Of a stretch of 5,538 nucleotides of DNA, positions 1 through 5,538 are shown one piece after another. This DNA is from Planctomycetaceae bacterium (GTDB lineage Bacteria; Planctomycetota; Planctomycetia; Pirellulales; Pirellulaceae). Position 1 is the stretch's first letter. The number at the start of each line of letters is the position of its first letter. Below the pieces are notes generated by a model. It searched no databases. It saw nothing but the letters and a program-made list of their open reading frames with translations, and was not told where the DNA came from. Location of the stretch: contig REEF01000904.1 of assembly GCA_007695205.1 (NCBI GenBank), forward strand, positions 1-5,538. Direction: 5' to 3'. The position numbers and the translations under genes were made by a program.

Positions 1-300
1 GACGACGGATCTATCACGCAGGAAGAACTCGCGAAGCGAATTGGCGTGGGGCAACCGGCCATCTCGAATATGCTGAACCGGAACTGCCGCCCACAGAAGA
101 AGACGATCATGAAACTGGCAACTGCCCTGAACGTGTCGCCCACGGTCCTCTGGCCGGGTATCGAGGTCCAGCAGATCCTGGATGCAATCGATCGCGTCCA
201 AGATGATCAGGTGATGTCGGCGGCCGAGGCGGAAGCCTTGCAAGCGGCGTTGAATCGCCCGCCGTCCCGCATCGAGGTAACGCGGCTACCTCCGTCGTGA
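1..300 (+). CDS. XRE-family helix-turn-helix DNA-binding protein, 5' end cut off by the window
   Basis: The reading frame is open from base 1 and stops with TGA at 298-300, giving 99 visible residues; the true start lies left of the window. Visible residues 5-52 match an HTH_3/XRE (Cro/CI-type) domain: helix 2 is TQEELAKRIG (6-15), the turn and recognition helix are VGQPAISNML (16-25), and the scaffold helix follows in KKTIMKLATALNVSPTVLW (33-51). The remaining ~47 residues are acidic and partly helical (MSAAEAEALQAAL), with no recognisable domain, so this looks like a small one-domain regulator. A GTG at 46 could be taken as a start, but it would cut off helix 2, so it is rejected. It converges on the DUF192 gene with a 15-base overlap of coding ends. 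Its target cannot be told from sequence; control of the neighbouring pilus genes is only a possibility. A phage-like or antitoxin-type regulator is an alternative. Confidence 0.85.
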   Translation, partial: DDGSITQEELAKRIGVGQPAISNMLNRNCRPQKKTIMKLATALNVSPTVLWPGIEVQQILDAIDRVQDDQVMSAAEAEALQAALNRPPSRIEVTRLPPS

Positions 301-663
301 ATCATCCGCGTGACTGGTCACGCACAGCCGTCGGCCGACCTGGACGCTCTCGGGCAGGTGCCCCCCAGCCGTTTCCAGAACCGCATGCGTGTCCTTCGTG
401 CCGTGGACCATCCGCCACGGCCGCACGTTCGGATGCACGCTCAGGACCACTCCGTCACGATCCATCAACACCACGTCGATCGCCGTACGTAGCCAGTGCG
501 TGTGGATCGAGCGGCAGGGGACGATCAACAAGCCCTCGCCGGGCTGCAGCGGACGGCGAAACATCAAGCCGCGCAGCCGTTGCCAGAACGTCGTGGCCCG
601 TTCCAAGCGAGCGACCAGTACCTGGCCTGTCTGAGCGTCCCGCAACTGGTGATCGGCGGCCAT
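286..663 (-). CDS. DUF192 family protein, linked to tad pilus operon
   Basis: About 125 residues, the usual size of the DUF192 (PF02643) fold, whose function is not established. Family landmarks are seen in order: LRGLMFRRPL (30-39), then CRSIHTHWLRTAIDVVLMDR (50-69), which is the 'hxMRxxIDVVFLD' core, then DGVVLSV and NVRPWRM (79-85), and the closing AVLETAGGH...VQVG segment (94-110). Many DUF192 proteins are exported, but no signal peptide is visible, so this one is probably cytoplasmic. The start chosen is ATG at 663, two bases after the tadC stop; GGAA nine bases upstream is a weak ribosome site at workable spacing. A GTG at 669 would overlap the tadC stop as GTGA and add two residues. 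Either way the gene is tightly coupled to tadC and likely co-transcribed with it. The last five codons overlap the convergent XRE gene. Family assignment is firm; a role in pilus biogenesis is inference from position. Confidence 0.87.
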   Translation of the reverse strand: MAADHQLRDAQTGQVLVARLERATTFWQRLRGLMFRRPLQPGEGLLIVPCRSIHTHWLRTAIDVVLMDRDGVVLSVHPNVRPWRMVHGTKDTHAVLETAGGHLPESVQVGRRLCVTSHADDSRRR

Positions 664-665
664 GA

Positions 666-1616
666 TCACAGGTTCCGTACTTGGATGAACGCATCAACCA
701 TCTTGAACAGCTCGACAAAGGCGGGGCCCAAAGTCCAGACGAACAGGCCGGGCAGGAAACAGACCACCAGCGGGATGACGCGTTTGACGGGCAAGGCGTT
801 GGCGAACGCGATGGCCCGCTCGCGGCGTCTGGCTCGCACGTCGTCGGCTTGCTGACGCAGCACCCGAGAGATGCCCATCCCCATCTGCTCGGCTTGGACC
901 AACGACGATACGAAGATCGAGACCGAAGGGATGTCCAGCCGATCGGATAACCGCCGTAGGCTTTCCGTCCGAGCGCGACCCGCCAGCAGGTCGGCCTGAA
1001 ACATGCGCAGATCTTCGGCCAGCGGTCGGCCTGCCAGACGCGTCTTCAAGATCCTGGTCAACGCCGTGTCGAACCCCAGCCCGGCCTCGCTTAACGTCGA
1101 AAGCAGTTCCAACGCCAACGGCAGGTCCTGCTCGACCAACTCGATACGCTCTTGCCTGGCCCGGCGGACCACCAGCCACGGCGCGGCGGCCAGCATCAGC
1201 AGCAGCAGCCACGGCGCCAGCCACACGACGGGCAGGAACGTCTCGCCAACGCCGCCCGGCACCAGCACAACGTTCTGCTCCATCACCGCCTGCAGGCCGG
1301 ACAGGATGAATCCCAACGCCAACCCCCATCCCGCAACCATCGATACCACAGCGGCGACAAGGAAGATGGGCCCGGCTCGACGATCGCGAAAACCGGCACG
1401 GTACAACCAGCGTCCGAGCCAGCCGCGCATCTGCATACTCGACCTGCCGCCGCCCGCCGCGTCGCCGGCGCTTGCTGTGCGTTCCCCTTGCGTCAACTGG
1501 TACCAACGTTGCTGAGTCCGCCAGTGGAGGATCCACCAGCGCAGCATCAGTACAATGCCGGCCGTCAGGCTGGCAGCGATCACAACGACAAGCAGGATTC
1601 GGACGATCATGGGCAT
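666..1616 (-). CDS. tadC: TadC, type II secretion F-domain inner-membrane platform protein of the Tad pilus
   Basis: 316 residues, typical for TadC. An N-terminal membrane segment (about 4-26, ILLVVVIAASLTAGIVLML) is followed by a basic, Gly/Ser-rich cytoplasmic linker (about 30-80). Two further membrane segments (about 84-108 and 128-150) come next, then the T2SSF cytoplasmic domain beginning ERIELVEQDLPLALELLSTL (156-175) and SEAGLGFDTALTRI (176-189). A last hydrophobic helix (about 278-300) and a short tail end it. T2SSF proteins form the inner-membrane platform that couples the TadA motor to pilin assembly; TadB and TadC are thought to act as a pair. The start is the ATG at 1616, which shares one base with the tadB stop (TGATG) and has AGG five bases upstream; ATG at 1610 would remove two residues. 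The same frame stays open far upstream through tadB (to about 2501), but that part reads as Arg-rich nonsense and is not coding. TadC rather than a second TadB is favoured by order and by its partner next door. Confidence 0.93.
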   Translation of the reverse strand: MPMIVRILLVVVIAASLTAGIVLMLRWWILHWRTQQRWYQLTQGERTASAGDAAGGGRSSMQMRGWLGRWLYRAGFRDRRAGPIFLVAAVVSMVAGWGLALGFILSGLQAVMEQNVVLVPGGVGETFLPVVWLAPWLLLLMLAAAPWLVVRRARQERIELVEQDLPLALELLSTLSEAGLGFDTALTRILKTRLAGRPLAEDLRMFQADLLAGRARTESLRRLSDRLDIPSVSIFVSSLVQAEQMGMGISRVLRQQADDVRARRRERAIAFANALPVKRVIPLVVCFLPGLFVWTLGPAFVELFKMVDAFIQVRNL

Positions 1617-2473
1617 CAAAACCTTGGTTTGCTGATCCAGTTCATCCAGGCGATCCCGAACGCCTGCAGGATCATCGAGCCTGCGACGAACCAACGCCCT
1701 AAGGACGAAGTGACAAAATCGGCCATCGGTTCCGGCCCGTTGCGCCAGACGATGACCGCGATGAAATAGGTCAGCCCGATGATGGCGATCGTGGAGAACT
1801 GGGATTGAGCCGTGTTGGACTGGATGCGCCGCGAGATCTCGATGCGATCCCGGATCGTACGTCCCACGGCGGTCAGCGTCGAGGTCAGACGACCGCCGAC
1901 CTCCCAGTGCACGGCCATCGCGGACGTGAACAGCAGGAACGTCTCTAACGGGATGCGTTCGGCCAGCGATCGAAACACCTCGTTCGGATCGTCGCCCAAT
2001 CGAATGCGGCCTGCCATCTCCTCCAAATACGGCCGCAAGGGGCGATTGGATTCGGCCATCGCGGCATCGATCGCCCCGTTGACACTCGCCCCGGCCCCGA
2101 CGGCGCCGATCATGATGTCGATCGCATCGGCCAATTGGCTTTCTAAACGGGCTTCCATCTGTCGTGCTGCCAACGCTTCGACCTGGGCGCCCAACAATCC
2201 GACGATCAGTGCGATGGCGATCACATAGGCGGGGTTCAGTCCGACGAACCACCACCCGGCCAAGGCGACGACGGTCCCTACCAGCCAGGGAACCCAGATC
2301 CAGCGGCGTCGCAACCGGCGACCACTGGCGATCGGGCGAGTACCCGGTTCCGTCAGCTCGCTGGATTCCATCAGGCGTTGTCGAGCCGCTTCGCGACGAC
2401 GCACCGATTGCCAACCCGCCGCGACCAACGCGACGGCTGACAGCCAACCGATCAGGATCATCGCCTCGAACAT
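1616..2473 (-). CDS. tadB: TadB, type II secretion F-domain inner-membrane platform protein of the Tad pilus
   Basis: 285 residues from the chosen start. It opens with a membrane segment (5-24, MILIGWLSAVALVAAGWQ), then a charged linker (25-56), two closely spaced membrane segments (about 57-78 and 81-97), and a cytoplasmic T2SSF domain (about 108-225) containing LADAIDIMIGAVGAGASVNG (114-133) and LAERIPLETFLLFTSAMAVH (170-189). Two C-terminal membrane helices follow (about 225-243 and 261-280). This is the standard TadB plan. The start ATG at 2473 is preceded by a strong ribosome site, GGAGAGA at 2485-2479, eight bases away from GGAG. A longer version from ATG 2539 would overlap the tadA stop as ATGA, but has no ribosome site and adds 22 polar residues ahead of the first helix, so it is less likely. 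The stop overlaps the tadC start by one base, suggesting translational coupling and equal amounts of the two platform proteins. Confidence 0.93.
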   Translation of the reverse strand: MFEAMILIGWLSAVALVAAGWQSVRRREAARQRLMESSELTEPGTRPIASGRRLRRRWIWVPWLVGTVVALAGWWFVGLNPAYVIAIALIVGLLGAQVEALAARQMEARLESQLADAIDIMIGAVGAGASVNGAIDAAMAESNRPLRPYLEEMAGRIRLGDDPNEVFRSLAERIPLETFLLFTSAMAVHWEVGGRLTSTLTAVGRTIRDRIEISRRIQSNTAQSQFSTIAIIGLTYFIAVIVWRNGPEPMADFVTSSLGRWFVAGSMILQAFGIAWMNWISKPRF

Positions 2474-2478
2474 CTCGC

Positions 2479-2485
2479 TCTCTCC
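2479..2485 (-). promoter_or_regulatory. Ribosome binding site deciding the tadB start
   Basis: On the minus strand GGAGAGA sits eight bases (from GGAG) before ATG at 2473. It is the strongest Shine-Dalgarno match seen in the window and argues for this start over the upstream ATG at 2539, which has none. Confidence 0.7.
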
Positions 2486-2535
2486 AGAAACCACCCGCCA
2501 CGCATCCGGCTCTTTCCTCCCGCCGCCGACCGACG

Positions 2536-3963
2536 TCATCGGGCGGTATGAAACATCCCCAGCGGCACCTCGATATTCTCTGCTCGCATCTGCTCGACCA
2601 CTCGCGGCACGATCCCCGTCGCGACGAAATCCCCCGCCAACCGCTTGCCCTGCCGGCCTTTCGAACGGAACGTGAAGATGTCCTGCAACTGAGGCGTATC
2701 GCCCTCCATCCCCGTGATCTCGGCGATGTTCTGAACCCGCCGCACGCCGTCCTCGTAACGCCGGATATGGATCACTAATTGGATCGCCGATACGATCTGT
2801 TCGCGGATCGCTCGCGACGGCAGGTCCAGCCCGGCCATCAGCACCATGGTCTCCAGACGAGCCAGCGCGTCGCGCGGACTGTTCGCATGGATCGTGGTCA
2901 GACTGCCGTCGTGGCCCGTGTTCATTGCCTGCAGCATGTCCAACGCTTCGCCCCCACGCACCTCGCCCACAATAATCCGATCCGGCCGCATGCGCAGGGC
3001 ATTGATCACCAGATCGCGAGCCGCGATCCGCCCCAACCCTTCGATGTTGGGCGGCCGAGTCTCCATGCGGACCACGTGCTGCTGGTCCAGGATCAATTCC
3101 GCCGCATCTTCGACCGTCACGATCCGCTCACGATCCGGAATCGCCTCGGCCGCCGCGCCCAAAAACGTCGACTTCCCCGAACCCGTTCCGCCGGAAATCA
3201 GGATGTTCTTCCGGCCGCGGACCACCCAAGCCAGGAATTCCCGCATGGCTGGTGAGAACATGCCCAGATTCATCAAATCGTCACGCCGCAAACGCCGGCG
3301 TCCGAAACGGCGGATCGATAACGTCGGACCGTCGATCGTCACCGGCGGCAACGTGGCGTTCACTCGGCTGCCGTCGGGTAACCGAGCATCGACCATCGGG
3401 GACGCTTCGTCGATGCGCCGCCCTACGCGAGCGGCGATCCGTTGGATGATCCGCACCAGGTGCTCGGCGTCTCGGAAACGCACGTCGGTCGTCTCGAGAT
3501 GACCGAACCGTTCGATATAGACCTGGTACGGGCCGTTCACCAGCACGTCGGTGACGGCCGGATCGGCCAGCAACGGAGCCAGCGGGCCGACGCCCAGCGT
3601 TTCCTCTAACAGGTCGTCCACCAACTGGCGACGCTCGCCGTCGTTCAGCGCGAGATCCTGCAACTCGAGCGCCTGATCCACAAAGTCCTCGACCACCTCA
3701 GCCAACTGGTCCTCGCCCGCGCTGATCAGATTGCGGCGATCCAGGTCCGTCAGCAGTTGCTGGTGCAGATCCGACTTGATCCGCAGATACGACACGGCTG
3801 CCGAACGGGTCGGGCCCGACGCCGCAGCCGGCGCGGCCATCGCCGACGATGACGTGGTACGTTTGGACACCGCGCGCACATGATCGCGCGGCAATGCCAA
3901 ATTCGCACGCGACAACATCTGCCGCGGATCTCGAGACGCCGGATTATTGCTCGGATCGTTCAT
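2536..3963 (-). CDS. tadA: TadA/CpaF, hexameric secretion ATPase powering the Tad pilus
   Basis: 475 residues, normal for TadA/CpaF of the type II/IV secretion ATPase superfamily. Residues 1-55 are a polar, Ala/Ser-rich, probably disordered leader. Residues 56-240 form the N-terminal domain, with ETLGVGPLAPLLADPAVTDV (121-140) and VNGPYQVYIERFG (142-154) typical of CpaF. The RecA-like ATPase domain has all expected motifs: Walker A GGTGSGKST (258-266), Asp box IVTVEDAAEL (281-290), Walker B region PDRIIVGEVRGGEA (327-340) and His box GHDGSLTTIHANS (350-362). A C-terminal domain ends with the family-type FVATGIVPR (446-454). It hydrolyses ATP on the cytoplasmic face and drives pilin movement through TadB/TadC. 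In Caulobacter one such ATPase serves both extension and retraction (known for the family), and no second motor gene is seen here. ATG at 3963 has AGG five bases upstream (GAGTAGG, 3975-3969). No motif residue is missing, so it should be active. Confidence 0.97.
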   Translation of the reverse strand: MNDPSNNPASRDPRQMLSRANLALPRDHVRAVSKRTTSSSAMAAPAAASGPTRSAAVSYLRIKSDLHQQLLTDLDRRNLISAGEDQLAEVVEDFVDQALELQDLALNDGERRQLVDDLLEETLGVGPLAPLLADPAVTDVLVNGPYQVYIERFGHLETTDVRFRDAEHLVRIIQRIAARVGRRIDEASPMVDARLPDGSRVNATLPPVTIDGPTLSIRRFGRRRLRRDDLMNLGMFSPAMREFLAWVVRGRKNILISGGTGSGKSTFLGAAAEAIPDRERIVTVEDAAELILDQQHVVRMETRPPNIEGLGRIAARDLVINALRMRPDRIIVGEVRGGEALDMLQAMNTGHDGSLTTIHANSPRDALARLETMVLMAGLDLPSRAIREQIVSAIQLVIHIRRYEDGVRRVQNIAEITGMEGDTPQLQDIFTFRSKGRQGKRLAGDFVATGIVPRVVEQMRAENIEVPLGMFHTAR

Positions 3964-3968
3964 CGTAA

Positions 3969-3975
3969 CCTACTC
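3969..3975 (-). promoter_or_regulatory. Ribosome binding site of tadA
   Basis: GAGTAGG on the minus strand lies five bases before ATG 3963. It lies outside the nearby long inverted repeat (3995-4075), so that hairpin would not directly mask it. Confidence 0.5.
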
Positions 3976-3991
3976 ATTTCCCGCCTTCTTC

Positions 3992-4080
3992 CTGTCATCC
4001 GTGCCCCGGCTTTGCCATCCGTGCTAGTTTTTCATTCTCCTCATAGCACGGATGGCAAGGCCGGGGCACGGATGATACAG
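3992..4080. repeat. Long near-perfect inverted repeat between tadZ and tadA
   Basis: Left arm 3995-4026 and right arm 4044-4075 are 32 bases each and pair at 31 positions. The only exception is T4011 against G4059, a G-U wobble in plus-strand RNA and an A-C mismatch in minus-strand RNA. The 17-base loop is 4027-4043. Outside a small bulge the stem continues by CTGT/ACAG (3992-3995 and 4077-4080). Each arm carries two direct copies of CATCCGTGC or its complement (left arm at 3996-4004 and 4016-4024), giving four copies in all. Neither side ends in a T tract, so it does not look like a standard intrinsic terminator. It sits inside the presumed tad transcript, between the tadZ stop (4094) and the tadA start (3963). 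Reading: a dispersed palindromic (REP/BIME- or MITE-like) element, with possible effects on mRNA processing or on read-through from tadZ into tadA. No encoded protein was recognised in it. Confidence 0.9.
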
Positions 4081-4093
4081 CAAATCAAGACAT

Positions 4094-5311
4094 TTACCGT
4101 TGCGTTACACCCTCGTACCCTGCTACCTCGTCGCTAACCGCAGGCATCCGTCCCAGCGCTTCGATCTCGGCCACCAGGCGCTGCAACCCGCGTGAGAACC
4201 CGCCGAAGCGCAACGTCTGAAGCGCCACCGGTTCACCCGCGTTCGCTGCTTTGATCACCCGCTTATCGAATGGCAGCACGTAATCGATCTCTCGGCCCAA
4301 GCGGTCCGCGACATCGGCCAACGACAGATTGCCGCCAATCCGTTGATGGCGGTTGACAATCAGCCTCTGCCGCTCGGCCGGGAACCCGATCCGTTCCAGC
4401 ACATCCAGCAAACGCACCGCACCCAACAATGTCGGCACCACGTTTTCCACCACTACATAGGCCCGGTCGCTCAGGTCCAGAGCCGCCACGATCACGCGGT
4501 CGAACATCGGGAACGTGTCGATGATCACATAATCGTAGGCTCGTCGCGCCAGCGTGATCACCCGCGCGATCAGCGTATCGTCCACGTCGATCGCCTCGAT
4601 CGCATCGTGGGGCGCCGCCAGCAAGGATAACCCGCTGGGATGAGCGGTCGCTACTTGCCGGATCATCGTGCCGTCCAGGCGATCGCGTTCGTGAGCCAGG
4701 TCGGTCAGCGTCGATTCGGGCTGGACGTCCAGCAGCGACGAAGCGACGCCCATTTGCAGCGAGGCGTCGATCAACAGCACTCGACCCGGATGCCGCAACG
4801 CCAGTCCCACCGCCACGTTGACCGCCAACGTCGACTTGCCCACCCCGCCCTTGTTGCTGATGAACGACACCACCCGTCCGAACGTTCTGTCCGTCGCATC
4901 GCCGCTGCCCCCGACACCGTTGGCCAGGTTCTCGATCAGCGTACGCAACTCGGTCGTCGACACCGGTCGCCGGAGGAAATCCCGCACCCCGGCTCGCAGC
5001 GCGTCGATCAGCACGCTGCTCTCCGACACATCGTCACCGAACCCATAGGGCCGGAAGATCGCCACCAGCGGGATCGGGGGCGACGAGGTGGACAGTTCGC
5101 GAGCCAGGTTCGACATCTCGGACAGCTTGTCGCCGAACGGAGCCAGCACCAGCGCCGGCGGCCGCGAGCGGATCGATTCCATCAGCGCAGGGTGGTCCGA
5201 GACGAACCGCAGCCTCGGCTGCTCCTCGCCCAGCGCGTTTGACGCCGTCTGCAGCTCGCCCTGCAACTGCGGGTCATCCGTAAGAGTCAAAATTTCCGTC
5301 GTCGCTGCCAC
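4094..5311 (-). CDS. tadZ: TadZ/CpaE-like pilus localisation ATPase (receiver-like domain plus ParA/MinD-type ATPase)
   Basis: 405 residues from GTG 5311, usual for TadZ/CpaE, which places the Tad machine in the cell. Residues 5-130 have the layout of a response-regulator receiver, but the strand that should carry the phospho-accepting Asp reads PALVLAPFG (52-60), and the conserved Lys is Arg in DFLRRPVSTTEL (111-122). It is thus an atypical receiver, as described for TadZ. The ATPase domain has a full deviant Walker A, NKGGVGKST (153-161), with signature Lys154. Walker A' is VLLIDASLQMG (178-188), with Ser184 where MinD/ParA proteins usually have a second Asp. Walker B is YDYVIIDTFP (259-268, Asp265). 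Start choice: GAGGTG at 5320-5315 is well placed for GTG 5311; GTG 5317 (two residues longer, with GAGG nine bases upstream) is the alternative. The gene is separated from tadA by 130 bases with a palindrome, and preceded by a hairpin array. Other ParA-type roles are unlikely given the neighbours. Confidence 0.94.
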   Translation of the reverse strand: MAATTEILTLTDDPQLQGELQTASNALGEEQPRLRFVSDHPALMESIRSRPPALVLAPFGDKLSEMSNLARELSTSSPPIPLVAIFRPYGFGDDVSESSVLIDALRAGVRDFLRRPVSTTELRTLIENLANGVGGSGDATDRTFGRVVSFISNKGGVGKSTLAVNVAVGLALRHPGRVLLIDASLQMGVASSLLDVQPESTLTDLAHERDRLDGTMIRQVATAHPSGLSLLAAPHDAIEAIDVDDTLIARVITLARRAYDYVIIDTFPMFDRVIVAALDLSDRAYVVVENVVPTLLGAVRLLDVLERIGFPAERQRLIVNRHQRIGGNLSLADVADRLGREIDYVLPFDKRVIKAANAGEPVALQTLRFGGFSRGLQRLVAEIEALGRMPAVSDEVAGYEGVTQR

Positions 5312-5314
5312 AAA

Positions 5315-5320
5315 CACCTC
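5315..5320 (-). promoter_or_regulatory. Ribosome binding site deciding the tadZ start
   Basis: GAGGTG on the minus strand is a six-base match to the 16S tail complement, with GAGG five bases from GTG 5311. It overlaps the alternative GTG at 5317, which favours 5311 as the start. Confidence 0.5.
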
Positions 5321-5327
5321 GCTGAGC

Positions 5328-5510
5328 CTCTACCGGCCCCGTGCCGGTGGAGTCTGATTTGTAAAGTCTCCCCCACCGGCCCTGTGCCGGTGGAATCTCT
5401 CCTCTCGCCCCCCACCGGTCCTGTACCGGTGGAGGCCGGTTTGGAAACCACGTTCTCCCCTCTTCCTTCCCTCTTCTCCTCTGGCTCCCCACCGGTCCTG
5501 CACCGGTGGG
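5328..5510. repeat. Array of four REP-like hairpin repeats upstream of tadZ
   Basis: Four copies of a palindrome with 8-base arms and a 5-base loop lie at 5330-5350, 5373-5393, 5412-5432 and 5489-5509, with start-to-start steps of 43, 39 and 77 bases. Copies 3 and 4 have arms CCACCGGT / ACCGGTGG with loops CCTGT and CCTGC. Copy 2 has CCACCGGC / GCCGGTGG with loop CCTGT, so both sides of the innermost pair changed together. Copy 1 has CTACCGGC / GCCGGTGG with loop CCCGT, where the single change still allows a G-U pair, and its stem extends two more pairs outward (5328-5352). Copy 4 extends by one pair (5488-5510). The spacers are pyrimidine-rich, notably 5451-5490. No flanking transposase or CRISPR-like conserved direct repeat with fixed spacers is seen. 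The copies lie in the 5' region of tadZ and could affect its transcription or message stability, but may simply be dispersed repeats. The array may continue beyond the right edge. Confidence 0.88.
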
Positions 5511-5538
5511 AGCCCGGTTTGGAAACTACTCGCTCCCC
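5411..5538. repeat. Two longer direct repeat units containing hairpin copies 3 and 4
   Basis: Beyond the hairpin, copies 3 and 4 share a further downstream block. Unit 5411-5460 has CCGGTTTGGAAAC at 5436-5448, and unit 5488-5538 has the same 13 bases at 5514-5526; both then run into C/T-rich sequence ending in TCCCC. The inner GGTTT-GG-AAAC(C/T) is itself a small imperfect palindrome. Copy 1 keeps a decayed trace (GATTTGTAAA at 5356-5365). The repeated unit is therefore about 50 bases, not just the 21-base hairpin. Confidence 0.75.

Noticed and set aside
1617..2501. The tadC reading frame stays open for almost 300 codons upstream through tadB, giving an apparent 611-residue protein.
   Set aside because: The upstream part is Arg/Gly/Asp-rich with no domain and overlaps well-supported tadB in another frame; membrane and T2SSF features start only at 1616. 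Long spurious frames are common in GC-rich DNA.
2498..2512. The minus-strand word GAGCCGGATGCGTGG between tadA and tadB recalls the first strand of a group II intron domain V.
   Set aside because: There is no matching second strand or any other intron part nearby, so the likeness is only partial and not supported.
2846..3502. Plus-strand open frames of about 160-218 codons opposite tadA, with similar ones opposite tadB, tadC and tadZ.
   Set aside because: They lie antisense to strongly supported genes, are rich in Arg/Ser/Pro/His, and have no recognisable domain or ribosome site.
4025..4045. A six-codon minus-strand frame (MRRMKN) in the loop of the palindrome, with a GAGGAG motif, as a possible leader peptide or hidden ribosome site.
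   Set aside because: GAGGAG lies only one base before the second ATG, too close to serve it, and nothing else supports translation.
3992..4080. The long palindrome as a Rho-independent terminator after tadZ.
   Set aside because: No run of T follows the stem on either strand; the downstream base composition is purine-rich on the minus strand.
5357..5365. TTACAAAT on the minus strand about 45 bases before tadZ as a -10 box.
   Set aside because: No acceptable -35 sequence lies 16-18 bases upstream; that place is occupied by hairpin copy 2.
5274..5492. A minus-strand 72-codon frame across the hairpin array with repeated PPPVQDRWG-like peptides.
   Set aside because: The peptide repeats are simply translations of the palindromic repeats, and the frame runs into the tadZ start.
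5328..5510. The spaced repeats upstream of tadZ as a CRISPR array.
   Set aside because: Repeats are palindromic and variable, spacing is uneven (43, 39, 77), spacers are low-complexity pyrimidine-rich, and no cas gene is present.

Overview
The window is GC-rich bacterial DNA. Most of it is the inner-membrane and ATPase core of a Tad (type IVc / Flp) pilus secretion machine, read on the minus strand. In transcription order (high to low coordinates) the genes are tadZ/cpaE-like, tadA/cpaF, tadB, tadC and a small DUF192-family gene. A partial XRE-type helix-turn-helix regulator enters from the left edge on the plus strand and meets the DUF192 gene tail to tail. The high GC, many short palindromic repeats between genes and this style of TadZ and TadA would fit a Planctomycetota (Pirellulales-like) chromosome. 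That assignment is an impression from memory, not a proven result.

Layout: 1-300 (+) is the 3' part of the XRE-family gene. 286-663 (-) is the DUF192 protein. 666-1616 (-) is tadC, 1616-2473 (-) tadB and 2536-3963 (-) tadA. 3964-4093 is a 130-base gap holding a long, nearly perfect inverted repeat. 4094-5311 (-) is tadZ. 5312-5538 is non-coding and holds four copies of a short hairpin with compensatory stem changes. No rRNA, tRNA, CRISPR array, insertion sequence or convincing intrinsic terminator was seen.

How the genes work together: TadZ (a ParA/MinD-like ATPase with a receiver-like N-terminus) would help place the machine in the cell. TadA is the hexameric motor ATPase. TadB and TadC are the paired inner-membrane platform proteins that pass motor movement to the pilin. 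The DUF192 gene is spaced like one more operon member (2-base gap from tadC), so its product may serve the pilus, but its role is unknown. The pilin (flp), prepilin peptidase (tadV/cpaA), secretin (rcpA/cpaC), rcpC/cpaB, tadD and tadE/F are absent here and probably lie beyond the right edge, upstream of tadZ, or elsewhere.

Nothing here amounts to a wholly new system. The points most worth a second look are the two unrelated palindromic repeat families bracketing tadZ, a substituted Walker A' aspartate in TadZ, and the coupling of the DUF192 gene to tadC.
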